A DNA stretch of 64,000 nucleotides from Streptomyces lincolnensis. GTDB taxonomy: Bacteria; Actinomycetota; Actinomycetes; Streptomycetales; Streptomycetaceae. A program made the translations under genes and the position numbers. Position 1 is the first letter of the stretch. Each line of letters begins with the position of its first letter. A model generated the notes under the pieces. It was not told the DNA's origin. It made no database searches and was given only the letters and a program-made list of their open reading frames with translations. Below, one piece after another: positions 8,190 to 18,428 of the stretch. The stretch is from assembly GCF_001685355.1 (NCBI RefSeq), contig NZ_CP016438.1:2976001-3040000 (forward strand), given 5' to 3'.

Positions 8190-8500
8190 TCGCCCCACAG
8201 CTCGGTCCAGTCGTTGTATGGCGGCTTGCGGTCGTATGTGGCTTGTCGCGCCCACGCGGCGGTAGCCGCAAATCGAATACAGCCCCGCGCCCCTGGGTGG
8301 GACGGCAGCTCATCGCTCATCACAAGTGAGCGTGTGTCGTCTCACACCCCGGCCCGGCGTCTCGTTGTGGTCGGACAAGTGCGAAGATGGGGCTCGGCAG
8401 GACAGGGCCCCCACCGAAGGGCCGAAGAACGAGCGGCCGGACACCAGCCGCCGACCGGTCACCGCAGACCGGCGTGGCGCACATGCATGGAGGACGTGAC
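8190..8500. other. Intergenic region pepA / lpdA with degenerate REP-like copy
   Basis: 311 bases with no convincing gene. Positions 8227-8295 hold a variant REP-like element: TGCGG, GTGGCTTGTCGCGC, a GCGGCGGTAGCCGC stem and CCCCGCGCCCCT. The rest should contain the lpdA promoter, but no clear -35/-10 pair could be assigned. Confidence 0.5.
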
Positions 8501-9889
8501 GTGGCGAACGACGCCAGCACCGTTTTCGACCTAGTGATCCTCGGCGGTGGTAGCGGTGGTTACGCCGCGGCCCTGCGCGGGGCGCAGCTGGGCCTGGACG
8601 TCGCCCTGATCGAGAAGGACAAGGTCGGCGGCACCTGCCTGCACCGGGGGTGCATCCCCACCAAGGCCCTGCTGCACGCGGGTGAGATCGCCGACCAGGC
8701 TCGTGAGAGCGAGCAGTTCGGTGTGAAGGCCACCTTCGAGGGCATCGACGTCCCGGCCGTGCACAAGTACAAGGACGGCGTGGTCGCCGGTCTGTACAAG
8801 GGCCTCCAGGGGCTCATCGCCTCCCGCAAGGTGAACTACATCGAGGGTGAGGGCCGACTGTCCTCCCCGACCTCCGTCGACGTGAACGGCCAGCGCATCC
8901 AGGGCCGCCACGTGCTCCTGGCGACCGGCTCCGTGCCGAAGTCGCTGCCGGGCCTGGAGATCGACGGCAACCGCATCATCTCCTCCGACCACGCCCTCGT
9001 CCTGGACCGTGTGCCGAAGTCCGCGATCATCCTGGGCGGCGGTGTCATCGGCGTCGAGTTCGCCTCGGCGTGGAAGTCCTTCGGCTCGGACGTCACGATC
9101 ATCGAGGGCCTGAAGCACCTCGCCCCCCTTGAGGACGAGAACTCCTCCAAGCTTCTTGAGCGCGCGTTCCGCAAGCGCGGCATCAAGTTCAACCTGGGCA
9201 CCTTCTTCTCGAAGGCCGAGTACACCGCCGACGGCGTCAAGGTCACCCTCGCCGACGGCAAGGAGTTCGAGGCCGAGGTGCTGCTGGTCGCCGTCGGCCG
9301 CGGCCCGGTCTCGCAGGGCCTGGGCTACGAGGAGCAGGGCGTCGCGATGGACCGCGGCTACGTCCTGGTCGACGAGTACATGCGGACGAACGTCCCGACC
9401 ATCTCCGCCGTCGGCGACCTGGTCCCGACGCTCCAGCTCGCGCACGTCGGCTTCGCCGAGGGCATCCTGGTGGCGGAGCGTCTGGCCGGTCTCAAGACCG
9501 TCCCGATCGACTACGACGGTGTCCCCCGTGTGACCTACTGCCACCCGGAGGTCGCCTCCGTCGGCATCACCGAGGCCAAGGCCAAGGAGATCTACGGTGC
9601 GGACAAGGTCGTCGCTCTGAAGTACAACCTGGCGGGCAACGGCAAGAGCAAGATCCTGAACACCGCGGGCGAGATCAAGCTCGTCCAGGTCAAGGACGGT
9701 GCCGTGGTCGGCGTCCACATGGTCGGCGACCGTATGGGCGAGCAGGTCGGCGAGGCCCAGCTGATCTACAACTGGGAGGCGCTGCCGGCCGAGGTCGCCC
9801 AGCTCATCCACGCCCACCCGACGCAGAACGAGGCGCTCGGCGAGGCCCACCTGGCCCTGGCCGGCAAGCCCCTCCACGCCCACGACTGA
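8501..9889 (+). CDS. lpdA: Dihydrolipoamide dehydrogenase (E3)
   Basis: 462 residues from a GTG preceded by GGAGG at 7-8 bases. It reoxidises dihydrolipoyl groups of 2-oxoacid dehydrogenase complexes with FAD and NAD+. Seen: the FAD-binding motif GGGSGGYAAA near residue 13, the redox disulfide in CLHRGC near 45-50, a second dinucleotide fold GGGVIGVEFA near 180 and the catalytic HAHPTQNE near 437. It lies 99 bases upstream of the E2 gene, so the two are likely co-transcribed, with aceE nearby completing the complex. Confidence 0.95.
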   Translation: MANDASTVFDLVILGGGSGGYAAALRGAQLGLDVALIEKDKVGGTCLHRGCIPTKALLHAGEIADQARESEQFGVKATFEGIDVPAVHKYKDGVVAGLYKGLQGLIASRKVNYIEGEGRLSSPTSVDVNGQRIQGRHVLLATGSVPKSLPGLEIDGNRIISSDHALVLDRVPKSAIILGGGVIGVEFASAWKSFGSDVTIIEGLKHLAPLEDENSSKLLERAFRKRGIKFNLGTFFSKAEYTADGVKVTLADGKEFEAEVLLVAVGRGPVSQGLGYEEQGVAMDRGYVLVDEYMRTNVPTISAVGDLVPTLQLAHVGFAEGILVAERLAGLKTVPIDYDGVPRVTYCHPEVASVGITEAKAKEIYGADKVVALKYNLAGNGKSKILNTAGEIKLVQVKDGAVVGVHMVGDRMGEQVGEAQLIYNWEALPAEVAQLIHAHPTQNEALGEAHLALAGKPLHAHD

Positions 9890-9988
9890 GCCTTCGGTCA
9901 CCGGACGCGACGACACAGACTTCCGCTTCCCCGAGTTCTTCACAGCGCTCGAACAGGGGAGCCCCATCCGTAAGGAGCAACAGAAACC

Positions 9989-11788
9989 ATGGCGGTTTCC
10001 GTAACCCTTCCGGCGCTCGGCGAGAGCGTCACCGAGGGCACTGTCACCCGCTGGCTGAAGGCAGAGGGTGAGCGCGTCGAGGCCGACGAGCCGTTGCTCG
10101 AGGTCTCGACCGACAAGGTCGACACCGAGATCCCCTCGCCCGCCGCCGGCGTCCTGGCCTCCATCAAGGTCGCCGAGGACGAGACCGTCGAGGTCGGCGC
10201 CGAGCTGGCCGTCATCGACGACGGCACCGGCGCTCCCGCCGCCGCCCCGGCCCCCGCGGCCGAGGAGGTCGCCCCGCCGGCTCCCGAGCCGGCCCCGGCC
10301 GCCCAGCCGTCCACCGAGCAGGCCGCCCCGGCCCCTGCTCCCACCGCCGAGGCCGCCTCCGGCGGCGGCTCCGCCGAGGGCACGGACGTCGTCCTGCCCG
10401 CGCTCGGCGAGTCCGTCACCGAGGGCACCGTGACCCGCTGGCTCAAGGAGGTCGGCGAGGAGGTCGCGGAGGACGAGCCTCTGCTGGAGGTCTCCACCGA
10501 CAAGGTCGACACCGAGATCCCGGCGCCGGTCGCCGGTGTCCTGCTGGAGATCGTGGTCGGCGAGGACGAGACCGCCGAGGTCGGCGCCAAGCTGGCCGTC
10601 ATCGGCGTCGCGGGCTCGGCTCCGGCCGCTGCCCCGGCTCCCGCCGCTCCGGCCCCGGCCGCCGAGGCCCCGGCACCCGCTCCGGCTCCCGCCCCGGCCG
10701 CCCCCGCGGCTCCGGCGGCCCCGGCTCCGCAGGCGCCCCCGGCTCCGGCCCCGGCTCCGCAGCAGACCGCTCCGGCACCCGCCCCGGCTCCGGCCGCTCC
10801 TGCTCCGGCGCCCGCCGCGTCCGCCCCGGCCCCGGCACCCGCCGCGACCTCGGGTGACGACGGCGCCTACGTGACCCCGCTGGTGCGCAAGCTCGCCGCC
10901 GAGCACGGCGTCGACCTGTCCACCATCAAGGGCACCGGCGTCGGCGGTCGTATCCGCAAGCAGGACGTCACCGCCGCCGCCGAGGCCGCGAAGGCCGCCG
11001 CGGCAGCTCCGGCTCCGGCCGCCGCACCGGCCGCCGCGAAGAAGGCTCCGACCCTGGAGACCTCTCCGCTGCGTGGCCAGACCGTCAAGATGCCGCGCAT
11101 CCGCAAGGTCATCGGCGACAACATGGTCAAGGCGCTGCACGAGCAGGCGCAGCTGTCCTCGGTGGTCGAGGTCGACGTCACCCGCCTGATGAAGCTGCGC
11201 GCCCGGGCCAAGGACGCGTTCGCGGCCCGTGAGGGCGTCAAGCTCTCCCCGATGCCGTTCTTCGTCAAGGCCGCGGCCCAGGCGCTGAAGGCGCACGCGC
11301 CGGTCAACGCCCGGATCAACGTGGACGAGGGCACGATCACCTACTTCGACACCGAGAACATCGGTATCGCGGTGGACTCCGAGAAGGGCCTGATGACCCC
11401 GGTCATCAAGCACGCGGGCGACCTCAACATCGCCGGTATCGCGAAGGCCACGGCGGAGCTGGCCGGCAAGGTCCGCGCCAACAAGATCACGCCCGACGAG
11501 CTGTCCGGTGCGACCTTCACCATCTCCAACACCGGTTCGCGCGGTGCGCTCTTCGACACGATCATCGTGCCGCCGGGCCAGGTCGCGATCCTCGGTATCG
11601 GTGCCACGGTCAAGCGTCCGGCGGTCATCGAGACGGAGGAGGGCACGGTCATCGGCGTCCGCGACATGACCTACCTGACCCTCTCCTACGACCACCGTCT
11701 GGTGGACGGCGCCGACGCGGCCCGTTACCTGACCGCGGTCAAGGCGATCCTGGAGGCGGGCGAGTTCGAGGTCGAGCTCGGCCTGTAG
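9989..11788 (+). CDS. sucB: 2-oxoacid dehydrogenase E2, dihydrolipoamide acyltransferase
   Basis: 599 residues. Two lipoyl domains each carry [10 protein letters not shown], with the lipoylated Lys at 43 and 172. A long Ala-Pro-rich linker (about 205-290) leads to a peripheral subunit-binding domain near 300-335 ([23 protein letters not shown]). The catalytic domain ends with SYDHRLVDG, His569 and Asp573. In actinomycetes this E2 is usually annotated as succinyltransferase, but it may serve both pyruvate and 2-oxoglutarate complexes; the neighbouring lpdA and aceE favour a pyruvate role. AAGGAG lies 11 bases before the ATG. Lipoylation would be supplied by lipB/lipA at 25.7-27.6 kb. Confidence 0.92.
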   Translation: MAVSVTLPALGESVTEGTVTRWLKAEGERVEADEPLLEVSTDKVDTEIPSPAAGVLASIKVAEDETVEVGAELAVIDDGTGAPAAAPAPAAEEVAPPAPEPAPAAQPSTEQAAPAPAPTAEAASGGGSAEGTDVVLPALGESVTEGTVTRWLKEVGEEVAEDEPLLEVSTDKVDTEIPAPVAGVLLEIVVGEDETAEVGAKLAVIGVAGSAPAAAPAPAAPAPAAEAPAPAPAPAPAAPAAPAAPAPQAPPAPAPAPQQTAPAPAPAPAAPAPAPAASAPAPAPAATSGDDGAYVTPLVRKLAAEHGVDLSTIKGTGVGGRIRKQDVTAAAEAAKAAAAAPAPAAAPAAAKKAPTLETSPLRGQTVKMPRIRKVIGDNMVKALHEQAQLSSVVEVDVTRLMKLRARAKDAFAAREGVKLSPMPFFVKAAAQALKAHAPVNARINVDEGTITYFDTENIGIAVDSEKGLMTPVIKHAGDLNIAGIAKATAELAGKVRANKITPDELSGATFTISNTGSRGALFDTIIVPPGQVAILGIGATVKRPAVIETEEGTVIGVRDMTYLTLSYDHRLVDGADAARYLTAVKAILEAGEFEVELGL

Positions 11789-11803
11789 CCCACCTGGTTC
11801 CCA

Positions 11804-11839
11804 CGGTGCCCCCGTCCGGTTCTCCGGGCGGGGGCACCG
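11804..11839. terminator. Bidirectional terminator between sucB and lipoprotein gene
   Basis: 11-bp perfect arms CGGTGCCCCCG / CGGGGGCACCG with an inner CCGG/CCGG stem, between two convergent genes. It can serve both strands. Confidence 0.8.
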
Positions 11840-11844
11840 CTGTC

Positions 11845-12507
11845 TCACCTGGGCGTCAGCTTCTTGTCCGACCAGCCCCACAGCGACTCCACCCACACGT
11901 TGGGGACGGACAGCGCGGGCGCGTACGGGAGCCTCCTGGTCCGGTACGACTTCAGGACGTCGTACGTCGCGTCGAGGCAGTCCCGCGAGGTGAGCCTGCC
12001 GGTCTCGGGGTCGACGCCGACGAGGAAGCCGCGGGACTCCACGGCCGTGATCATGGCGCGGGCCGCCGGCACGTCGTAGGTCCGGGACTTCGTGCAGCGG
12101 TAGCGGCTGTAGGGGTGCTCGGACTCGCCGGGGTAGTGGGCGTCGGTGCTCATGTCGCTGAGCATGCGGTCGTACGACCCTTCCGTGTGCCAGGCTCCGA
12201 TGTCGCCGCCGGGCGGGGTGTAGAGCTTGCCGCTGGGGTTCTCGACGGCGCCGTAGACCCAGCGGCCGGTGCCGGGGAGCCGGAAGCCCCAGCCGACGTG
12301 ACCGAACTTCTCGGCGCCGTCCGGCTTGACGAAGACGCAGGCGGCGCCGGATCCGCCGGCCGCGCCCGCCATGCCCGTGATCGTTCCGGTGCCGCTCGGT
12401 GCCGTGTGCGCCGTCGCCCGTGTGGCCGTCTGCTGGCAGCCCGTCATGCCGATGAGCGCGCCGATCACGGCCGCGACGACCAGTCCGCGGTGTCCCCCGA
12501 TGTTCAT
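11845..12507 (-). CDS. Putative lipoprotein, unknown function
   Basis: 220 residues. Hydrophobic signal sequence followed by lipobox GMTGC, Cys at about residue 24, so it is predicted to be membrane-anchored outside the cell. The mature part has scattered Cys (ACVFVK, RYRCTK, RDCLDA), a Trp-rich centre (GHVGWGFRLPGTGRWVYG) and no motif I recognise. It is convergent to sucB and divergent from the GntR gene. GGGGGA precedes the ATG. Confidence 0.7.
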   Translation of the reverse strand: MNIGGHRGLVVAAVIGALIGMTGCQQTATRATAHTAPSGTGTITGMAGAAGGSGAACVFVKPDGAEKFGHVGWGFRLPGTGRWVYGAVENPSGKLYTPPGGDIGAWHTEGSYDRMLSDMSTDAHYPGESEHPYSRYRCTKSRTYDVPAARAMITAVESRGFLVGVDPETGRLTSRDCLDATYDVLKSYRTRRLPYAPALSVPNVWVESLWGWSDKKLTPR

Positions 12508-12686
12508 GCCGTCCCCCAGATGTGCGTGGGGCGCCCCGCGTGGGAACCCCTGCCGGACGCGACACTTCTCGGAGGTCAGGGGGTTGCGTGTGTTGACAGA
12601 AGTCGTCCTGTTGGGAGCGTGTAAGCCTCGTCTCACCTGCATGAAAGCGCCCCCGTGCGCCCCTCCCGGACGGGCCCGCGGCCTTA

Positions 12687-12701
12687 TTGTCTAAACGTCA
12701 A
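12687..12701. promoter_or_regulatory. Candidate operator upstream of GntR gene
   Basis: TTGTCTAAACGTCAA contains GT-n4-AC (12689-12696), the half-site arrangement typical of FadR-type GntR regulators, and imperfect arms TTGTC/GTCAA. It sits 20 bases before the GntR start, so autoregulation is plausible. The match is short. Confidence 0.35.
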
Positions 12702-12720
12702 ACGCCCTTAAGGAGCTCTC

Positions 12721-13344
12721 ATGACCGCGCCCGTCGTCCACTCGCTGCGCGAACAGATCCGCGAGCACATCGTGGAGGGGATCGTCAGTGGGCGCTGGAA
12801 GCCGGGCGAGCGGATCGTGGAGCGACGGATCGCGACCGAGCTGGAGGTCAGCCAGACGCCGGTGCGGGAGGCCCTGCGGGAGCTGGAGTCGCTGCGGCTG
12901 ATCGAGTCGGCACCGAACAAGGGCGTCCGGGTGCGGAACCTGACGGCGGCCGACCTGGAGGAGAGCTATCCGGTCCGGGCCGGTCTGGAGGCGATCGCGG
13001 CGGAGCTGGCGGCGGAGCGGCTGGCACAGGACTGCTCGGCGCTGGAGCCGCATGTCACCGCGCTCTACGAGGCCGACCGCGAGTCCGACGGCACGGGCCA
13101 GGTGCGGCACACGGTCGGCTTCCACCGGGAGCTGGTCCGCGCGGCGGGCAACTCGGTCCTCCTGCACACCTGGGAGGGCCTCGGCATCGAGGTGTTCACC
13201 GCCCTGTCCATCCGCTGGCTGGGCACGGTCCAGCAGTCCTACGCGGAGGAGCACGAGGAGCTGGTGGCCGCGTTCCGGCGCCGGGATCCGCGGATCGCGG
13301 AGATCGTGAAGGCACACGTCCTGGGCTGCGCGCCGCGGCCATAG
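12721..13344 (+). CDS. GntR-family (FadR/FCD) transcriptional regulator
   Basis: 207 residues. The N-terminal winged helix (about 5-72) has the GntR pattern IVSGRWKPGERIVERRIATELEVSQTPVREAL... split here at TPVREAL. The C-terminal FCD-type helical domain has YPVRAGLEAIAAELAA near 83 and metal-ligand-like His residues in HTVGFHREL near 125. AAGGAG precedes the ATG. It lies between the E2 and aceE genes, so control of pyruvate dehydrogenase is a reasonable hypothesis; the ligand is unknown. Confidence 0.88.
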   Translation: MTAPVVHSLREQIREHIVEGIVSGRWKPGERIVERRIATELEVSQTPVREALRELESLRLIESAPNKGVRVRNLTAADLEESYPVRAGLEAIAAELAAERLAQDCSALEPHVTALYEADRESDGTGQVRHTVGFHRELVRAAGNSVLLHTWEGLGIEVFTALSIRWLGTVQQSYAEEHEELVAAFRRRDPRIAEIVKAHVLGCAPRP

Positions 13345-13652
13345 CAGGTCGCGACACGGCCGGCACCGCCGTGATGGCCGAGCGGCGCCGCGGCGAACAC
13401 GAGAGCGCCGCTGAGCCAGGCGCGGGTGAGTTTTTCCCCGCCGCGGCGAACCCTCCGCGGTATGGCGAGTTCCCTGTGACCGCCCCCGCCCTCACCCTCG
13501 CCCGCCCGCCCGCCCGCCGAACACCAGAGCACACTCCCGCTCAAACGCCCTCCGACCTGCAAAAACCCCGGACAACCGCGTCACCCGGTGCCATCGTCGA
13601 AGGCACCCCGTGCCTACTTTCTCGTCATCGAGAAGTTTTGCCCCTCAACCCT
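13345..13652. other. Intergenic region upstream of aceE promoter
   Basis: No convincing gene. It is GC-rich, with an inverted repeat TTCTCG-n4-CGAGAA at 13619-13634, shortly before the palindromic promoter. Confidence 0.45.
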
Positions 13653-13682
13653 TTGATCGATCATCGATCAGGGGGTTACAGT
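13653..13682 (+). promoter_or_regulatory. aceE promoter with overlapping palindromic operator
   Basis: -35 TTGATC (13653-13658), 18-bp spacer and -10 TACAGT (13677-13682), a good vegetative-type promoter. The perfect 17-bp palindrome TGATCGATCATCGATCA (13654-13670) covers the -35 and half the spacer, so a bound repressor would block RNA polymerase. The regulator is not identified. Confidence 0.6.
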
Positions 13683-13788
13683 CGCGTCGGACCTCTACCG
13701 AGGCCTCAGCCCTGTCCTGCCAAAGACAAAGGGCACCCCCGAACCCTTACCGATGAGGGAACCCCCTTCGACTGAGGAAGGCGGCGAC

Positions 13789-16494
13789 ATGACCGACCCC
13801 AACGCCATCCAGCCGAGCGAGCTCGACCAGCTCCCCGACCGGGACCCCGAGGAGACCGCCGAATGGCAGGCCTCGCTGGACGCGGTCGCCAAGGCGGCCG
13901 GCCCGCACCGTGCCGCGTACCTGATGCGCCGCACACTGGAGAGGGCGGAGGGCAACGGCATCGCGCTGCCGAAGCTCCTCGAGACCGACTACGTCAACAC
14001 CATCCCCACCGCCGCCGAGCCGTCCGCGCCCGGTGACGAGGAGATGGAGCGGAAGATCACCGCGTGGAACCGCTGGAACGCGGCCGCGATGGTCACCCGC
14101 GGCTCCAAACACGGCGTCGGCGGCCACATCGCCACCTTCGCCTCCGCGGCCTGGCTCTACGAGACCGGCTTCAACCACTTCTTCAAGGGCAAGGAGGCCG
14201 ACGGCTCGGGCGACCAGCTCTACATCCAGGGCCACGCCTCCCCCGGCATCTACGCCCGCGCCTTCCTCGACGGCCGGCTCAGCGAGGACCACCTCGACAA
14301 CTTCCGCCGGGAGTCCGGCGGCAACGGCCTCCCGTCGTATCCGCACCCGCGCCGCCTGCCCTGGCTGTGGGAGTTCCCGACGGTGTCGATGGGCCTCGGC
14401 CCGCTCTCCGCGATCTACCAGGCGCGCTTCAACCGCTACCTGACCCACCGCGGCATCAAGGACGTCTCCGCCTCCCACGTCTGGGCCTTCCTCGGCGACG
14501 GCGAGATGGACGAGCCGGAGTCGACGGCGGCACTCGCACTGGCTTCGCGTGAGGGGCTCGACAACCTCACCTTCGTCATCAACTGCAACCTCCAGCGCCT
14601 CGACGGCCCGGTCCGCGCGAACTTCAAGATCGTGCAGGAGCTGGAGGCCCAGTTCCGCGGCGCCGGCTGGAACGTCGTCAAGTCGCTGTGGGGCTCGGCG
14701 TGGGACGAGCTGTTCCAGCTCGACACCACGGGTGCGCTCGTCCGACGGCTCCGCGAGGTACCGGACGCGCAGGTGCAGACCTACCAGACGCGCGACGCCG
14801 CCTACATCCGCCAGGACTTCTTCGGCAAGGACCCGGCGCTCGCCGAGATGGCGAAGCTGCTGAGCGACGACAAGATCCTGGAGTGCTTCCACCTCTCCCG
14901 CGGTGGCCACGAGGCGCGCAAGGTGTACGCCGCCTACAGGGCCGCCGTCGAGTTCAAGGGCGCCCCGACGGTCATCCTGGCCCAGACGGTCAAGGGCCAC
15001 ACCCTCGGCGAGGGCTTCGCGTCGAAGAACGCCAACCACCAGATGAAGAAGCTGACGGTGGACGAGTTCAAGAGCATGCGCGACCTGCTGGAGCTGCCGA
15101 TCCCCGACGCGCAGTTCGTCGACGGGGTCGTCCCCTACGGCCACCCCGGCGCCGACTCCCCCGAGGTCCGCTACCTCCAGGAGCGCCGCGCGGCCCTCGG
15201 GGGCCCGGCCCCGGCCCGCCGGGTCCACCCCGTCGCCCCGCTGCCCGCCCCGGCGGAGAAGGCGTTCGCCGCCTTCGACAAGGGCTCCGGTACGCAGAAC
15301 GTGGCGACGACGATGGCCTTCGTCCGTCTCATCAAGGACCTGGTCCGCGACAAGGACAGCGGCAGGCGCTGGGTGCCGATCGTCCCCGACGAGGCGCGCA
15401 CCTTCGGCATGGAGTCGCTGTTCCCCTCGCTCGGGATCTACTCCCCCAAGGGCCAGACGTACGAGCCGGTCGACCGTGACCAGCTGATGTACTACAAGGA
15501 GGCCAAGAACGGCCAGATCCTCAACGAGGGGATCACCGAGGCCGGTTCGATGGCCGACTTCATCGCCGCGTCGACGTCGTACGCGACGCACGGCGAGACG
15601 ATGATCCCGTTCTACATCTTCTACTCGATGTTCGGCTGGCAGCGCACGGCCGACCAGATGTGGCAGCTCGGCGACCAGCTCGGCCGTGGCTTCCTCGTCG
15701 GCGCGACGGCCGGCCGGACGACCCTGACGGGCGAGGGCCTCCAGCACGCCGACGGCCACTCCCCGGTCATCGCGGCCACCAACCCGGCGGCGCTGACGTA
15801 CGACCCCGCCTTCGCGTACGAGGTCGCGGCGATCGTCAAGGACGGTCTGCGCCGGATGTACGGCGAGGCGGCCCCGGGCGAGGACCAGAACGTCTTCTAC
15901 TACCTGACCGTCTACAACGAGCCGCTGCCGCAGCCCGCGAAGCCGGCCGGTACCGCCGTCGACGAGGGCATCGTCAAGGGCCTGTACCGCTTCAACACCG
16001 CCGAGTCGGCGGGAGTGGACGTGGCGGCGGCCAACGCCCCGCGCGTCCAGCTGCTGGGCTCCGGCACGGCGATCCACTGGGCCCTCAAGGCACAGCGGCT
16101 GCTCGCCGAGGAGTGGGGTGTGGCCGCCGACGTGTGGTCCGCGACCTCCTGGAGCGAGCTGCGGCGCGACGCGCTGGAGGCGGACGCGGCGCTGCTGCGC
16201 GGCGAGGAGCGGGTGCCGTACGTCCGTCAGGCGCTCCAGGGTGCCGAGGGTCCGGTGCTGGCGGTCTCCGACTACATGCGCCAGGTCCCCGACCAGATCG
16301 CGCAGTGGGTCGAGCAGGACTACTCCTCGCTGGGCGCGGACGGCTTCGGCCTCTCCGACACCCGCGAGGCCGCCCGCCGCCACTTCGGCGTCGACGCCGA
16401 GTCCGTCGTCGTCGCGGCCCTCGCCCAGCTCGCCCGCCGCGGCGAGGTCAAGGCGACGGCCGTGAAGGAAGCGCGCGCGAAGTACGGCCTGTAG
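13789..16494 (+). CDS. aceE: Pyruvate dehydrogenase E1 component, homodimeric type
   Basis: 901 residues from an ATG preceded by GAGGAAGGCGG; an upstream in-frame ATG at 13753 lacks a ribosome site. It decarboxylates pyruvate with thiamine diphosphate and passes the acetyl group to lipoyl-E2. The ThDP motif starts with [10 protein letters not shown] near 237 and ends with [11 protein letters not shown] near 265. The conserved N-terminal region ([15 protein letters not shown]) and the C-terminal region ([11 protein letters not shown]) also fit the E. coli-type AceE. Its own promoter lies about 110 bases upstream and a strong terminator follows. Confidence 0.96.
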   Translation: MTDPNAIQPSELDQLPDRDPEETAEWQASLDAVAKAAGPHRAAYLMRRTLERAEGNGIALPKLLETDYVNTIPTAAEPSAPGDEEMERKITAWNRWNAAAMVTRGSKHGVGGHIATFASAAWLYETGFNHFFKGKEADGSGDQLYIQGHASPGIYARAFLDGRLSEDHLDNFRRESGGNGLPSYPHPRRLPWLWEFPTVSMGLGPLSAIYQARFNRYLTHRGIKDVSASHVWAFLGDGEMDEPESTAALALASREGLDNLTFVINCNLQRLDGPVRANFKIVQELEAQFRGAGWNVVKSLWGSAWDELFQLDTTGALVRRLREVPDAQVQTYQTRDAAYIRQDFFGKDPALAEMAKLLSDDKILECFHLSRGGHEARKVYAAYRAAVEFKGAPTVILAQTVKGHTLGEGFASKNANHQMKKLTVDEFKSMRDLLELPIPDAQFVDGVVPYGHPGADSPEVRYLQERRAALGGPAPARRVHPVAPLPAPAEKAFAAFDKGSGTQNVATTMAFVRLIKDLVRDKDSGRRWVPIVPDEARTFGMESLFPSLGIYSPKGQTYEPVDRDQLMYYKEAKNGQILNEGITEAGSMADFIAASTSYATHGETMIPFYIFYSMFGWQRTADQMWQLGDQLGRGFLVGATAGRTTLTGEGLQHADGHSPVIAATNPAALTYDPAFAYEVAAIVKDGLRRMYGEAAPGEDQNVFYYLTVYNEPLPQPAKPAGTAVDEGIVKGLYRFNTAESAGVDVAAANAPRVQLLGSGTAIHWALKAQRLLAEEWGVAADVWSATSWSELRRDALEADAALLRGEERVPYVRQALQGAEGPVLAVSDYMRQVPDQIAQWVEQDYSSLGADGFGLSDTREAARRHFGVDAESVVVAALAQLARRGEVKATAVKEARAKYGL

Positions 16495-16505
16495 GGCTTG
16501 AGCGT

Positions 16506-16543
16506 CGAAGAGGGGGTGCGGCTGCGGCCACACCCCCTCTTCG
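16506..16543 (+). terminator. aceE terminator
   Basis: Perfect 13-bp arms CGAAGAGGGGGTG / CACCCCCTCTTCG with a 12-nt loop, 11 bases after the aceE stop. Confidence 0.85.
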
Positions 16544-16569
16544 TCGGTGCTGCCCGGCATCATGAACAC

Positions 16570-17544
16570 ATGCGTGCTGCTCGTCTCATCAAAATGGTGC
16601 TGCTGCTCCAGTCCCGGCCGTCGATGACCGCCGCCGAGCTGGCGCGGGAGCTGGAGGTGTCGGAGCGGACCGTGACGCGGGACGCGCAGGCGCTGTCGGA
16701 GGCGGGGGTCCCGGTGTACGCGGACCGGGGCCGGGCCGGGGGCTACCGGCTGATCGGCGGATACCGGACGCGGCTGACGGGGCTGGCCCGCGGCGAGGCG
16801 GAGGCGCTGTTCCTGAGCGGGGTGCCGGGGGCGCTGCGGGAGATGGGCCTTGAGGACGCCGCCTCGGCGGCCCGGCTGAAGGTGTCGGCGGCCCTGCTCC
16901 CCTCCGTGCGGGACGCCTCCCGTGCGGCGGCGCAGCGCTTCCACCTGGACGCGCCGAGCTGGTTCAAGGAGCCCAAGACGCCCGAGCTGCTGCCGGCCGT
17001 CGCGGACGCGGTCTGGGACGACCGTCGGGTCACGGCGCACTACTGGCGCGGCGAGGGCGAGGTGGTGCGCGAGCTGGAGCCGTACGGTCTCGTGCTCAAG
17101 GCGGGCGTCTGGTACCTGTGCGCGCGGGTCGCGGGGCACGGCTCGTACCGGGTGTACCGCATCGACCGGTTCACGGCGGTGGACGCGGGCGAGGAACGGT
17201 TCGCGCGGGACGAGGAGTTCGACCTGCCGGGCTTCTGGGAGGAGCGGGCCGAGCAGTTCGCGCGGTCCATCCTGCGCGCGGAGGTCGTCGTACGGCTGTC
17301 CGCGGACGGTGTCCGGGCCCTGCCGTACGCCGTCGGCCGGCCGTCCGCCGAGGAGGCGCTGGAGGCCGCGGGCGCCCCGGACGAGGACGGCCGGGTGACC
17401 GTGACGCTCGCCGTGGAGTCCGAGGAGGTGGCGCACAGCCAGCTGGCCTCGCTGGGGCCCGAGGTGGAGGTGCTGACGCCGGAGAGCCTGCGGACGCGCT
17501 TCGCGCGGGACGCGGCACGACTCGCCCGGCTGTACGGGACATAA
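16570..17544 (+). CDS. WYL-domain transcriptional regulator (YafY type)
   Basis: 324 residues. N-terminal HTH_11 winged helix (MTAAELARELEVSERTVTRD at 18-37), then a WYL-type sensor domain near 140-215 containing HYWRGEGEVVRELEPYGLV and a YRVYRIDRF strand, then a C-terminal WCX-like segment. The ATG has almost no ribosome site and could be leaderless; a TTG further upstream at 16498 is less likely because it lies in the terminator. Such proteins often repress or activate a divergent or nearby gene; none is obvious here. Confidence 0.85.
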   Translation: MRAARLIKMVLLLQSRPSMTAAELARELEVSERTVTRDAQALSEAGVPVYADRGRAGGYRLIGGYRTRLTGLARGEAEALFLSGVPGALREMGLEDAASAARLKVSAALLPSVRDASRAAAQRFHLDAPSWFKEPKTPELLPAVADAVWDDRRVTAHYWRGEGEVVRELEPYGLVLKAGVWYLCARVAGHGSYRVYRIDRFTAVDAGEERFARDEEFDLPGFWEERAEQFARSILRAEVVVRLSADGVRALPYAVGRPSAEEALEAAGAPDEDGRVTVTLAVESEEVAHSQLASLGPEVEVLTPESLRTRFARDAARLARLYGT

Positions 17545-17600
17545 CAATCCGCCTCACTCCACGTGCGCCCCACCCGTCCAGGCCCGATGCTGGACCCGTG

Positions 17601-18119
17601 ATGGACGAGACGGAGTTCTGGGAGCTGGTCGACAGCGCCCGCGAGACGGCCGAGGGTGACCCCGAGGAGCAGGCCGACCTGCTCGTGGACCGGCTGCTCC
17701 AGCTGGACCCCGAGTCGGTCCTCGACTTCGCCCGTCACTTCGAGTCCCGCTACAACCGCGCCTACACCTGGGACCTGTGGGGTGCCGCCTGGGTCCTGCT
17801 GGACGGGGTGAGCGACGACGCCTTCGACTTCTTCCGGTGCTGGCTGATCGGCCAGGGGCGCGAGGTCTACGAGGGGGCGGTGCACGATCCCGACTCGCTG
17901 GCCGACCTCCTGGACGACTTCGACGAGGAGATCGACGGCGACGGCGAGGAGCTCGGTTACTCCGCGGACGAGGCGTACGAACAGCTCACCGGCGCCGTCG
18001 CCCCCGACCTGGGCATTCCGCCCGCGCCCGCGGAGCCCGAGGGGACGCCCGTGGACTTCGAGAACGAAGGGGTGCTGGCGGAGCGGTATCCCAAGCTGTG
18101 GGAGCGCTTCAGGGGCTGA
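17601..18119 (+). CDS. DUF4240 domain protein
   Basis: 172 residues, very acidic. Begins MDETEFWELVDSAR, the usual DUF4240 start, followed by RYNRAYTWDLWGAAW near 51 and FDFFRCWLIGQGREVYE near 75. Cytoplasmic, function unknown; relatives are found as companions of polymorphic toxin or immunity loci in other bacteria, but no such partner is seen here. Its 3' end overlaps the convergent small gene by 11 bp. Confidence 0.75.
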   Translation: MDETEFWELVDSARETAEGDPEEQADLLVDRLLQLDPESVLDFARHFESRYNRAYTWDLWGAAWVLLDGVSDDAFDFFRCWLIGQGREVYEGAVHDPDSLADLLDDFDEEIDGDGEELGYSADEAYEQLTGAVAPDLGIPPAPAEPEGTPVDFENEGVLAERYPKLWERFRG

Positions 18120-18324
18120 CCGCCCGGCGGCGTCCGGTGTCGGACGGGAGGTACGCCTGGGTCTGCTCGGCGTGCTCGGCGTGCTCGGCCCGCACCGCGT
18201 GGTGCATCGGTGCCTTGTTGGCCTGGTCGAGGGCGGACGCCGTCACGGCGGCCGGTCCCAGGACGACGGTCGTGACCGCGCAGACGACCGTCCACATACG
18301 GCTCCTGTTGATGCTGCTGCTCAT
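18109..18324 (-). CDS. Small secreted or membrane protein
   Basis: 71 residues. A strong GGAGGTG ribosome site precedes the ATG at good spacing. The N-terminus (NRSRMWTVVCAVTTVVLGPAAV) looks like a signal peptide or single membrane segment; the rest is hydrophilic with HAVRAEHAEHAEQ. No family recognised. It is convergent with the DUF4240 gene. Confidence 0.55.
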   Translation of the reverse strand: MSSSINRSRMWTVVCAVTTVVLGPAAVTASALDQANKAPMHHAVRAEHAEHAEQTQAYLPSDTGRRRAVSP

Positions 18325-18428
18325 GATCCCCACCTCCGGTCGGCTTCTGGTGCAGACCGTAGAGCGCGGGCCTCTGAGCGGCCTGCGCGCCGGCTGTGGC
18401 GTTCCTGTGAGTGGCCCGCCCGCCCCCC

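Noticed and set aside
10600..10860. Repetitive Ala-Pro codons that look like a tandem DNA repeat
   Set aside because: It is the flexible linker of the E2 protein; the codon variation and position between domains are normal.
8531..12565. A 1344-codon open frame on the minus strand across lpdA and sucB
   Set aside because: It is the antisense shadow of two clear GC-rich genes; its protein is low-complexity Arg/Gly/Asp-rich and matches no family.
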